DNA of 23,790 nucleotides from Sphaeroforma arctica JP610 (taxonomy: Eukaryota > Opisthokonta > Ichthyosporea > Ichthyophonida). Positions within the stretch are counted from its first letter, which is position 1. Every line of letters begins with the position of its first letter. The stretch is taken from positions 4,722 to 28,511 of the forward strand of contig NW_014039596.1 of assembly GCF_001186125.1 (NCBI RefSeq), given 5' to 3'. The notes under the pieces are model-generated. The model made no database searches. It was not told where the DNA came from and saw only the letters and a list, made by a program, of their open reading frames with translations. A program made the translations under genes and the position numbers. Shown here in pieces: positions 1 through 16,689 of this stretch.

Positions 1-305
1 ATACGTATCTGAAATCCTGGTAAAGTATCTAATTGGAATGAAATTTCTTTCTGCCTCTAGCTGGTATACTTTTGAATCGCAGTGCATATAGCGCTGGAAA
101 ACGTTTCTGTCATCTATTATCGTTAAGCTGCTTGCGATTTGAAATCGCTTTGGCAATTAAGCAAGTTTCAGTTTACAAAATTTGGGCGAACGATTTCAAA
201 ATAAACTTGACTCGTTACTGTATACGACTCGTTTCTCTATATAGGATCCTTGTTCGTGATTCTATTCTCTTAACTATAGATCGAATGTTGCTTTGGAATC
301 TTCAG
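1..305 (+). other. Probable 5' intron or upstream part of the aminotransferase gene
   Basis: No exon here can be joined in phase to 306. A donor-like CTG|GTAAAG at 17-25 follows a short open stretch reading YVSEIL, faintly like the N-terminal helix of AADAT proteins. It ends in phase 0, whereas the exon at 306 needs a phase-1 partner. A good acceptor, TCTGCCTCTAG, ends at 60. A missing micro-exon or an exon outside the window would resolve this. Confidence 0.35.
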
Positions 306-5587
<5,282 letters not shown>

Positions 5588-5950
5588 TAAATATTTCCAC
5601 GAAGTAGGGATGTGTAAGTGAGAGCCTTTTCTTTTGATGTCTGTTCCGTGCAAGTACATCGTAATGAGAGTAGTCATAGAAAAGGAGATACAGCGAGGGT
5701 GGGTTATTGTGGAATGTGCGTTATTTGCATGATGCTTTCTTTTTTTATCATCTGTAGCGTATTTATCTCTTCCTACTATTCTTTTCATACATTTGACCCG
5801 AATTTGCCAACGCATGCCAATCTTAAGCATCGGTATAAATCTTATCATTCGTACAGTGCATGCATCTTAATGTGGCGAGCATGTACTCCAAAATTCATCT
5901 CTTGCATACATAATGCCTGTGCTACTACCGGCACTCTTCTACATATTCCA

Positions 5951-6034
5951 AACCCCTACTGGCATCCGTTTTTAACCGCTAGTACTATAATTCTAAACCC
6001 CTACTGGCATCCGTTTTTAACCGCTAGTACTATA
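5951..6034. repeat. 39-bp direct duplication, 45-bp period
   Basis: The segment starting AACCCCTACTGGCATCCG occurs at 5951-5989 and again at 5996-6034, apparently identical, with six bases between. It looks like a recent local tandem duplication. Confidence 0.88.
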
Positions 6035-7025
6035 CAGACTCTTTTGATATCGGAGGTGCTGCAGATTCTTCCAATCGATACATTCGGCCGTCTGACTCTA
6101 GCTGAGCACTGATTACCAGCATACAGGAGAGAGCTATCTCGTTACATACAACTTGTGGATAAGTCGAACGATTTTTTATGGAACAGATAACAATTTGCAT
6201 GGATACATATATCTGAGATAACCTCCTGGCTGGTAGGAACTTTGAACGATACGAAAATACGAGAAAAACACGGAAACTATCAAATGAATTCTATTGTCAG
6301 GAGGCGGAGCACTTTCCCAATCCCATAGAACAAAGAATAGAACGAACAGGGGCAGATCACAATCTTTGCACGATTTATTGTTTGGCTCAAACTATGCTTT
6401 TTCAGTCCCGCGTAATCTAACTTTCTATATACAAGTTTCTTCCATTTGGAAACTGTCAAGTCTTAATGGTAAATGGTAAGTTTTAGGAAAACATGAGGCC
6501 TCGCGCATAAGCGTCGACAACTAGTTGCTAGCGATGGATGTTCATTGTATTGACCAGCGTCTAGTTTGGCAGCAGTAGAATATCCAGTAGGTCGCGCCAG
6601 CATATAGTGATTACTTTGCTTGCTTTGCTGCTTCAATCTTGAAGAAATCAAGACGTCTGCACTTTGGCAGAATCAAGTCAGATAAGAGGAGCTCTTTAGA
6701 CGTATATACCATACCTAAAATACCACTAGCAAGGCATGTGTCATCACATACACAGTGAGCAGTAATATACACCCATCCATATATCCCTATTTCGGTGCAT
6801 GTGTGTACACCCCAGCGGAGAGCAATTTAGTCTATATTTGAGTCCGTTCTGGTGCTGCACTTTGAAAGGTCAGACTGAGCCCTGTACATTCATTGGGGTT
6901 GGTCCTTTGCTAGCTAACATACCACTACAGTACAAGAAAGCACACACTCCGAAGTGTGGGAAGCTTTTGCTTGATACGAGAACTTATATCTTAACCTTCC
7001 TCTACTACAAGCCCCAGTGCAGGTA

Positions 7026-7040
7026 GGGGGGGGGGGGGGG
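7026..7040. repeat. Homopolymer run of 15 G
   Basis: Fifteen consecutive G on the plus strand lie about 30 bases downstream of the stop of RING copy A. In that gene's transcript it would be a poly(C) run in the 3' UTR. Length is unreliable in draft assemblies. Confidence 0.85.
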
Positions 7041-7070
7041 AGACGAGAAATGTGTTACGGAAAACCGCGT

Positions 7071-10000
7071 CTAAAACTTACAGCGGCACACGGGACAACT
7101 CGTGTTTCTGCCGTGGATGAGGAGATTCCGTACGCATACATCGTGGAAAAAATGTCCACAGCCAAGCTTTCGACTCCCTTCATCAGGCATATGGTCCAGT
7201 GATGCCTGTATCGTCTCCAGACACACAGCACAATCCCTGTCGACACCTGCTATCTGATTGCGAACTCCCGGGATCTTCCTCAGATTCCCATACGTATTGC
7301 GAACCCAATTTGCGCCCGCGACGTCACCGGTGTGAGAATTGTAAATCTCTGGAGACGATAAAAAGACATCACCCATTTTTTCTTGAAACACTCGCGACAT
7401 TAATAGCACCGGGTGGGGAAATGTGAGATGATATTCACCGAGGTGACGAATTCGCGCAACCCACAAGAACATACCAACCTGAGTCACGATATCCCAAAGT
7501 TAGACTACTCAACGGAGAAAGCATGAACCATCGAAATGAAATATATGAGCTGGAGATATCTCATTGCATCCAAAACATAAACGCACCTTCTCATCGCATG
7601 GTAAACATACATGTACTTTCTCACTGCATGAAAAACATCCACGTACCTTGCCATAGTTCTGCCGTGCCTTGATGTCTGGAAAAAGGATCGGCTTGACCTT
7701 CAAGCATTCCTAAACGTCGAAATCGTTCGTGAAGAGGCACTATAGAATCAACATCCCCTGTAGATTGTAGACAGCCTCTACAGGTATGGCCGTTGTCACG
7801 GAACCTGAATACCGGGAGCAGTTCACTGCACAACTCACACAGTCTCATCGGCGGATCTGTATCCCTTGTTATACCCGCCTCGTAGGAGACACACGAGAAG
7901 CATATAATCTCATCACACCGGAATTCATTCGTCGGGCGCGTCACATGACACACCACACACTCTCTGTCAGCTTGCGAGTCACTCCGTAGCAAGCTTCGCA
8001 CAGCTTGGGCTCTTTGCGGAGGGGGAGTGAGTGCGCGTTGTCGGCGTGTTCGGCGCGGTCGTCGTGAAGTTGACGACAGCCCCGACCGTCGCACTGATAT
8101 ACAAGCCATGCATGTACGTGTGCCACGTGTGCCAATAAACAGATTGTTTGAAGGCGTACTGCACAACTCACACACACTGTCAGTTTGGTCAGCCTGACCA
8201 GCTTGTGGGTCGAATGTCGGCGTAGTGCTCTGTGGAGGACTATCGACCGGGGCTGATATTGTCTTCGCAACGGAATCTGATTGTGACTCTTGATTTGACC
8301 TCGTACGACACGACAAGCATACATCGCCATCTAAAGGAAAGCCAGAAGCGGGGACAGTTGTGCCGCAGGATCTGCACTCTCTGGCCAACGATCTACCTCG
8401 TATAGAGGCGTCAGACCGACGATTGGGACGGTTGGTTGTCCCGTTGTTTGCTACCTGAGGGGATCGAACGCTTCCTCCTTTAGCTGCGCGGCCGAAGGTG
8501 TGCCTATCATCAGTGGCCGTATTTTTGCTTTCAGACAACATCGAATCGCACGCACGACGTTGTGTGCAGAACGGCATCGCCGGGCGTATGTCTTCATTCC
8601 TCGCCATATCTGTCGCTTTAACAGAAGAGGAACTCTCCCCAGTAGCCTGGCTACTGCCTGCTTGCAGTCTTGCTGCTGTGGCTGTTGCGCTGGTTTCATG
8701 TGCTCCACATGCCTCACTTCCTGTGATGAATTTATCTATTAGTCCAAATGCACGATACAGTATTGGTTCTGGAGGACTTGATGCAATCTCGCTTTGGGCG
8801 TCAGCGTGCCCGGCTACACTTTGTCGTGAATTGCGTACTTCAGCAATATGATCGGAAAAGTTGTCGTCATCCAGGTATTGGTCTATCCCTCGTGGGTATC
8901 CAAGAGTTGCCAACCGCGCCCTTAACTCCCGGCCTGTAGAGGCATATCTACATTCGTTTTAGCACCTGAACGGCTTTCTACCTGGCTAGATATATGAGGC
9001 GGTATTGCCTTTGGAGAATTTGATTCAACCTCAGCTTCAGAATTAGCATGTGAATGTCCTAAGAGACCACGACGTCCTTCCCAATTATTCTCATTGTTAA
9101 AGCTGTCCAACGTGTTATGGTCCAACACACCATCATCTGCATTCGATATATCCTTTTGATTGGCAAGGCCCAAAGCACTGCGAAGCCCCTCTGTGTTGAA
9201 ATTAGCCTCAATAAGTAATTCAGTTCGTAGGGCGCCTATAGCGGGCAGCAGGTCGGCAGGATTGCTTCGAACATTGTAACCTGCTCCCATTGAGTCAAGC
9301 ATGTGCAACATTTCTGTCCGGAGCTCGTCATCGTCACTGTACATGTCACACAAACCATTGTCTTCCATGATACGCTGTACGGCAACCCGAATAGGAGGTT
9401 TTCCCACGTCCTTTCGATTGTCCTCCCGATATCCGTTATCGTAATCATCATCAAACATACTAGCAGTAATCGTATTCCAAACACTGTCAGATTCTTCTAA
9501 AATGCTCCGTACAATCGGGTCAATTTGTACAGGGCGTAAACCTAAACCTGCAAAGGACCTAGCACCAGGAATTCCAAGCGCGCTTGCACGTAGATCTTGT
9601 TGGGACGCTTCATCCAATATACCCGCATTTTCTCCAAACTCATCACGAAGACGCCCATCTGTGATATCCCGACCTGAACCTCTAACTACGAATCCTGATC
9701 TGCTCTTATGACCGCTATCGTTCGCAGAGCTGTCCTCCCAAGCGCCAGAGTTTAAACTGTGCTGGTCAACCAACACATTCTCACTCGTATATGACTCTTC
9801 TGTACCGCACCCAATACCGTTACGTATGCCCTCTACACTATCCCTGCATTCGGCATGGCCATCGCTTTCGGAACTGTCCTTCCAGTCAAAGTGATCATCT
9901 GCATAAAGCGCTTGCTGTGGACTCGACTTGGCTAGACACTTACTCATCCCCTTATGCGACTTATCTGACCCGCCTACGCCAGAGTACAATATATCCGACT

Positions 10001-10808
10001 CGCGCACTGCCACGGGTGATAGATACGACATACAAAGCTTAACGTCCGACGAACTACCCACGCACTCCCTTTTATCCAGTTTTTTCATCTTGCCGACACT
10101 CGGCGAGTATCTGCCCCTAGCTTGGCCTACGGACTGAGCGTGAACCATGTTCTGCACGCAGACTATGCACCGCGCAAGTCCCTCGTCCTGCCGTCATTCG
10201 TAGTGGCTGAAGGCGTCTGCGTCTTTCTTCGCAGAACATAATTTACAACACATCATGTCCACTAACACTGGTATGCGTGTCCTCGGCTTCTCCCGCGATT
10301 TGCGCCTGCCTCGGGTGGATGTCCAGTACTCGTCGGGTTGGTTACGTTCATCAACACAGGTCTTGCACCGCGCACGCCTTTTTGCGAACTCGAGCTCTAC
10401 ATCGCCGAATTTAAACTCGCGCAGATCTCGATTGCATACAAAACACGTGGTAGTCATATCATCCGAATTTTTTATATCTTCTTGGGCCCATACACCCTTC
10501 GCCACACATGCTTTACATCGGACGCCTTCCCCCGAGCCCTTCTTATTTCTCTGGCCCTTGCTAAAGTGAGCATACGAAAGACTCCATGTACATGCACAGC
10601 ATGTAGTGTTTGTTTTCTGATGCTTCGACATTGACAGATATTTAGCTGCATCACTTAAAATGTCCACACGCGCCCATGTATCTTTGGTCACACAATGCTT
10701 GCACTTGATAGCTTCGTTTCCCATCTCACTGAATAAACTCTCACTAAACTGATCACACGGTAGAATGCACGTGCATGAACCACATGTCCGCTTGTAGATA
10801 TCTTGCAT
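7071..10808 (-). CDS. Multi-CxxC-finger RING-H2 protein, copy A (interrupted by TGA and a frame change)
   Basis: Probably an E3 ubiquitin ligase. Starting from the ATG at 10808 (frame-open codons further up begin at a GTG), I see four fingers of the form CxxC...F-S/F...CxxCV. A Ser/Asp-rich middle follows, then four short pairs (CRSC/CLSC, CELC/CMAC, CVVC/CFSC, CELC/CRGC) and a complete RING-H2: CAVC, CGHFFHDVC, CPVC, ending at 7071. One intron (7349-7646) is well supported. The frame is broken twice. A TGA at 10194-10196 replaces the Trp of the fourth finger, with the same frame continuing beyond. A change of frame near 8922-8961 is the second break. Roughly 1150 residues result if both are ignored. 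It is paralogous to the intact gene at 18051-22565. It could be a young pseudogene, a readthrough gene, or two genes. Long open frames and an intact RING argue that decay, if any, is recent. Confidence 0.7.
7349..7646 (-). other. Intron in RING copy A (298 bp)
   Basis: Read on the minus strand, the exon ends CAAG at 7647 and the intron opens GTACGT. It closes with a pyrimidine-rich TTATCGTCTCCAG at 7349. The splice yields L-W-Q-E-I-Y-N, which restores colinearity with A-L-Y-D-L-I in copy B, where no intron exists. It therefore was gained in A or lost from B. Confidence 0.78.
7557..7646 (-). repeat. Three degenerate 30-bp repeats starting at the 5' splice site
   Basis: On the minus strand, units begin GTACGTGGATG, GTACATGTATG and GTGCGTTTATG at 30-base spacing. 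The first two end GAGAAA and GAGAAG, and the third ends GAGATA. Each unit opens with a donor-like GT, so the true donor sits at the head of a small tandem array inside the intron. Confidence 0.75.
8922..8961 (-). other. Frame change in RING copy A
   Basis: The upstream frame stops with TAA at 8922-8924. The downstream frame, which starts at a TTG and not an ATG, is open only from about 8960. A splice from GTGCTAAAAC to CCTCTACAG would restore frame but needs a 32-base intron, which is implausibly short. A one-base or two-base indel or sequencing error is equally possible. Confidence 0.6.
10194..10196 (-). other. In-frame TGA inside a conserved zinc finger of RING copy A
   Basis: The finger reads CKLC...FSHYE, then TGA, then RQDEGLARCIVCV. 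The corresponding fingers of copy B read FSHHQ-W and YSATQ-W at the same spacing to the second CxxC. A single TGG to TGA change explains it. No plausible intron removes it, because conserved finger sequence lies on both sides. Confidence 0.8.
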
Positions 10809-10905
10809 GCTACAGGGAATAAGTTGCCTTCCGTAAACTAGCACGTATTTATTTACGCCTTATCTGTTCACATCGCGAGTGTGTTTGGGTCGACAATCGA
10901 CAACT

Positions 10906-10916
10906 TTTTTTTTATA
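10906..10916 (-). promoter_or_regulatory. TATA-like element upstream of RING copy A
   Basis: TATAAAAAAA read on the minus strand, about 100 bases before the ATG at 10808. Position and sequence fit a TATA box, but the match is low in information in this AT-rich DNA. Confidence 0.35.
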
Positions 10917-11095
10917 GTGTTTTTCTTGGCAGGGTTTCCTGCCTTATCGAAACGGGAATTGACGCCTGACAGGCTGGAGTATGTAAATATGAGTCATGAC
11001 AGCGACAAAATATTTTTAAATATATCAAACTGAAAGTTAGCTGGGCTGCCAGTCAATATTTGGTATATATGTATGTCTTTGTTTACGATCATGAT

Positions 11096-11487
<392 letters not shown>

Positions 11488-11582
11488 TAACGATATTTTT
11501 GTAATACATTTTTGTAATACATTTTTATTATTATCATCTTCTTAATATCAAACTCCATATCCGCAATCTGTGTTGATAAGGC

Positions 11583-11606
11583 ATATATATATATATATAT
11601 ATATAT
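11583..11606. repeat. (TA)n microsatellite
   Basis: A pure TA run of about 24 bases in intergenic DNA. Confidence 0.85.
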
Positions 11607-11707
11607 GACTAATCCATTTATATGCAGCTTCTTATGCACATAAGGTGTATCCTGCGTATGTATATGGTCCCCTACACTCACCTGTGTACCGTATCCCCCC
11701 CTCTCAA

Positions 11708-13290
<1,583 letters not shown>

Positions 13291-13353
13291 AGGACTCGTC
13301 ATCATCGCACCTGCTGCAGCTGCTGTCCTCTTCGACCTTCTTATCCATTCTTT

Positions 13354-13366
13354 TTTGCATTTATTT
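13354..13366 (-). terminator. Possible poly(A) signal of the secreted cysteine-rich gene
   Basis: AATAAA on the minus strand within AAAAATAAATGC, about 20 bases after the TGA at 13384-13386. It is close to the stop but plausible for compact 3' UTRs. Confidence 0.4.
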
Positions 13367-13383
13367 TTGTTCGAGCATGATGA

Positions 13384-14355
13384 TCATTTACAGCAGTGAG
13401 AACTGGCACACTTGTTGTCACCATATCTGAAGCAGTGCATGCCCTCATCAATCTTCTTGCCCAAGCTCTTGCACTTGCCTTGATTGTTATCCTTATGGCA
13501 CATCATCCCCTGATCACCACCATGATCTTTCTCATGGTCCTTATCATGATCCTTATCATGGTCTTTCTCGTGGTCCTTGTCATGGTCTTTCTCATGGTCC
13601 ATTTCATGATCCTTCTCATGATGCTTCTCATGTTCCTTGTCATGATCCTTGCCATGGTCCTTGTCATGGTCCTTTTTCTGGTGCATATCATGATCCTTCT
13701 CATGACCCTGCTCATATTCCTTACCATGGTTCTTATTATGGTCCTTACCATCATCATGATGTTTGCCATGGTTCTTGCCATCATCATGGTCCATGCAGCA
13801 GTGGGAACTGGCACACTTGTTGTCACCGTATCTGAAGCAGTGCATGTGCTCGTCTATTTTCTTGCCCAAGCTCTTACATTTGCCTTGGTTGTTATCCTTG
13901 TGGCACATCATCGGCTTTTCAACATCATCACCATGGTACTTGTCATCATCATGGTGCTTGTCATCATCATGATGCTTAACATCATCATGGTCCATGCAGC
14001 AGTGTGAGCTGGCGCACTTTTCATCACCATATCGGAAGCAGTGCCTGTGCTTATCCACCTTCTTGCCCATACCTTTGCATTTGCCTTGATTGGTATCGTC
14101 AGAACACTTCATCTTGTGTTCATCATCGTCATCATCAGCATCATCTCCGCGTCTATCCATGCAACAGTGTGAAGTTGAACATTTGTCACTGCCACTTAGG
14201 TTGCAGTGTTGTTTCGTATCAATATCCTTGTTCATGCCATCGCACTTGCCATTGTTGTTGGATTCAGAACACATCTCCATCATGGAAGGAGAAGAAGCCG
14301 CCATTGCCATTGCCGCAGTGGTGACAAGTACTAATGTTGTGCGCAACAGTTTCAT
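13384..14355 (-). CDS. Secreted cysteine-rich repeat protein with Asp/His/Lys-rich linker (323 aa)
   Basis: A single open frame starts with ATG at 14355. Residues 1-20 are a signal peptide (MKLLRTTLVLVTTAAMAMAA). Four modules follow, each C-x8-C-x12-C-x7-C-x4-C-C, starting at about residues 29, 84, 151 and 286. They share the core NQGKCKSLGKKID, then HCFRYGDNKCASSHCC. Six cysteines per module suggest three disulfides. Linkers are strongly charged. The one before module 4 is about 100 residues of KDHDKDHEKDH-like sequence that could bind metal ions, though this is inference. A TATA-like element lies upstream, and AATAAA about 20 bases past the stop could be the poly(A) signal. I do not recognise the module as a named family, and I have no basis for calling it a toxin or an adhesin. 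Modules 3 and 4 are nearly identical, a sign of recent expansion. Confidence 0.85.
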   Translation of the reverse strand: MKLLRTTLVLVTTAAMAMAASSPSMMEMCSESNNNGKCDGMNKDIDTKQHCNLSGSDKCSTSHCCMDRRGDDADDDDDEHKMKCSDDTNQGKCKGMGKKVDKHRHCFRYGDEKCASSHCCMDHDDVKHHDDDKHHDDDKYHGDDVEKPMMCHKDNNQGKCKSLGKKIDEHMHCFRYGDNKCASSHCCMDHDDGKNHGKHHDDGKDHNKNHGKEYEQGHEKDHDMHQKKDHDKDHGKDHDKEHEKHHEKDHEMDHEKDHDKDHEKDHDKDHDKDHEKDHGGDQGMMCHKDNNQGKCKSLGKKIDEGMHCFRYGDNKCASSHCCK

Positions 14356-14423
14356 GTTGATATCTTCAGTTTACTTCACTTACTTCAAAATCGAGTGTAT
14401 GAAGTGAACGTCCTTAGTGGGAC

Positions 14424-14433
14424 TCTTTTTATA
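14424..14433 (-). promoter_or_regulatory. TATA box of the secreted cysteine-rich gene
   Basis: TATAAAAAG read on the minus strand, about 70-80 bases upstream of the ATG at 14355, a normal place for a TATA element with a short leader. Confidence 0.55.
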
Positions 14434-16217
14434 GCCCCAACCTTCCACTGCTTGTGATAGATGGAACATTGTATCGATTATGGTTCAAACATTTTGCGAT
14501 GGAAAATGGTACCGATTTTGAAGTTAGCTAAGAATTATACGATCGATCACCTGTTACATCAGCTCAAGACGAGAATGACGTGTGTTAAAAATATATTAGT
14601 AGCGTGTGTAAAATTTCTTGAAATAAAAATATAAAGAGTAATCAAATATTTATGCTGTTTTTTAAAATGTTGCCTCAACAGTCATCATAACTGTTTTTTG
14701 TTTTAGTTGATTCTTTAAAAAAACACCTAAATATTTTCTTGTTAAAATACCTTTTAAAAACAAATATATATACAAACTAAATCTTGATTGCATTCGAACT
14801 TTTTTTTTTAAGTATTTACTATTTACGGACAAATGTACGGACTTCGGACATCTATAGATTCGGATTCCTTACAGAACACAGCTACTCCAAACAATCCAAC
14901 AGCTATGTAAATTGTTAGATACATATGTATGATTGTATTGACATGATGACCGGCTGCGGCTACCCCATTGGCTCACGACCTTTTATTTGTTTAAAATAGG
15001 CCTATACAATACTATTTGTTTTATTCTTTCTCTTGTTTTAACAAAAAAGAAATGTATAATTTAGAGGGCTGTGAACGAAACCGGAAATCCTTTTGTTCGT
15101 GATACAGAATCGTTTACTTGCTCTTGACGGCTATCTTCTGTTGGAGATCTATAGTCTTTCCTGGTCAGTTTTTTTATTTTTTACATACATATGAACAAGA
15201 AGAAGAGAAGACAATAAACTGTATACAACAATATGTTTACAATTGCTTTACTATTCACGCCTCTGATTTCGTGTTTGTCATAATGCCATTGTCATTGAGG
15301 GTTTGAAATTTGTAATTATGTATATAAATACATCAAATGTTGAAATGGCAGTTTTTAAATAAAAAAATGAGCATGACTAATATGGTAGCAATTTACTATG
15401 TATATAATTATACATGAGTATGTATGTAATAACTATTCAGTTCGGTTACTCGGATGAATAAATTTAAAACCTGCAAAATCAAAATGCTTGTGTGCGTTTT
15501 TTGACTCTTTGAGTGTGTAGGACAATTGATCTTGAATTATTTTTGAGCTGTCGTCTACTGCTGCTACTGAAGGTACAGCATACACTGCTGGCCCGTTGCT
15601 GTACACAGTCTACTTTAGTGCCGAATTTAGGTCGTTGCTGTACACAGTCTACTCTAGTGCCGAATTTAGGTTGGGCTTGCGGGAATGTAAACAGTAGTAC
15701 GTAGGGCCACAGAGCTGGACAACTCAGGTCTCGGATAAATTTCAGTCAGTACTTTGCATGCGTTGATTGCTTTAAGCAAACGTAATCGTCGGCAGGGGTA
15801 AGGTGACACGGCATGTTGTATTTCGAACTATTCAAAAGTTTTATGACCAATATATAGAACTAGAGATTCATCATTCATAATTTTGAATTAAGATACTTTG
15901 ATGTGTGCAGAGCATGAAAGTCTACTGAATCCATGTTGGTCATAACAACAGGAATAGTCAGGGGTATGTGGTGGCCTTGGGAAATGCACAGTCTTTACTA
16001 GGGAAAGTATACTGGTGCCTCTGGAAATAATGAAAACCATATCAATTCCCAATATACCGTTTAAATTCCTAGTTTTGGTTCAATTTAAAAGTGGTCAAAA
16101 TTATAGTAGTGTAGCTACTTGGGTCATAAAACAACAGCACTCATCTATGGGACACACGACATAATTAATGCACACATAATAATCAATAAATATTTATATT
16201 CTGCTACCTAAACTTTC
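14434..16217. other. AT-rich intergenic region without visible genes
   Basis: Strongly AT-rich, especially 14580-15480, with poly(A)/poly(T) runs and no family-like frame. The only structured element is a 39-bp tandem duplication at 15594-15671. The frames at 15118-15306 and 15513-15704 have no supporting features. Confidence 0.6.
15594..15671. repeat. 39-bp tandem duplication
   Basis: CGTTGCTGTACACAGTCTAC plus the following 19 bases are present twice in immediate succession (15594-15632 and 15633-15671). They differ at one position by eye (TTTAGTG against TCTAGTG). Confidence 0.88.
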
Positions 16218-16689
16218 TTGACAAGGAACATGAAAAGCACCATGAGAAGGATCATGAAATGGACCATGAGAAAGACCATGACAAGGACCACGAGAAATAC
16301 CATGATATGGACCATGATAAGGACCATGAGAAAGATCATGGTGGTGATCAGGGGATGATGTGCCATAAGGATAACAATCAAGGCAAGTGCAAGAGCTTGG
16401 GCAAGAAGATTGATGAGGGCATGCACTGCTTCAGATATGGTGACAACAAGTGTGCCAGTTCTCACTGCTGCAAGGAACATGATGACGACAAGGACCATGG
16501 CAAGGACCGCGAGAAAGATCATGATGACACCATGATAAAGATCATGATGGTGACGAGAAGATGATGTGCCATAAGGATAACAACCAAGGCAAATGCAAGA
16601 GCTTGGGCAAGAAGATTGATGAGGGCAAGCACTGCTTCAGATATGGCGACGACAAGTGTGCCAGTTCGCACTGTTGTCATGTTTATTAG
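16218..16689 (+). pseudogene. Inverted, 5'-truncated, frameshifted copy of the cysteine-rich repeat gene
   Basis: From GACAAGGAACATG at about 16218 the plus strand repeats the Lys/Asp/His linker and the fourth module of the gene at 13384-14355, in opposite orientation. It has no signal peptide and no start of its own. After the module ends CASSHCC the array continues (KEHDDDKDHGKD). An apparent two-base insertion near 16528 (GATGACACCATGAT) then shifts the frame to a TGA at about 16563. The original frame resumes with another complete module (MMCHKDNNQGKC ... HCFRYGDDKCASSHCC) and ends HVY-TAG at 16687. It is probably a remnant from inverted duplication. It also shows that the ancestral gene had at least one more module than the present intact gene. 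Whether it is transcribed cannot be judged. Confidence 0.82.

Larger units (their letters stand above)
5588..7070. other. Intergenic region between the aminotransferase and RING copy A genes
   Basis: The two genes converge here, so this should hold both 3' UTRs. I see no protein family signal on either strand. It contains a 39-bp direct duplication at 5951-6034 and a run of 15 G at 7026-7040. The longest open frame (5618-6112) begins at GTG, spans the duplication and has no recognisable content. Confidence 0.6.

Noticed and set aside
5618-6112. 164-codon open frame downstream of the aminotransferase
   Set aside because: It begins at GTG, covers a 39-bp tandem duplication and shows no domain or signal; probably 3' UTR/intergenic.
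7621-8913. 430-residue minus-strand frame as an independent gene
   Set aside because: Its first codon is TTG, it lacks its own start, and its 3' end splices in phase to the RING exon, so it belongs to RING copy A.
10809-10844. Upstream start of RING copy A at 10844
   Set aside because: That codon is GTG; the first ATG, aligned with the start of copy B, is at 10808.
13396-14007. 203-codon plus-strand frame rich in Leu, Val, Ile and Met
   Set aside because: It is the antisense shadow of the GAY-CAY-AAR repeats of the cysteine-rich gene; hydrophobicity is a by-product.
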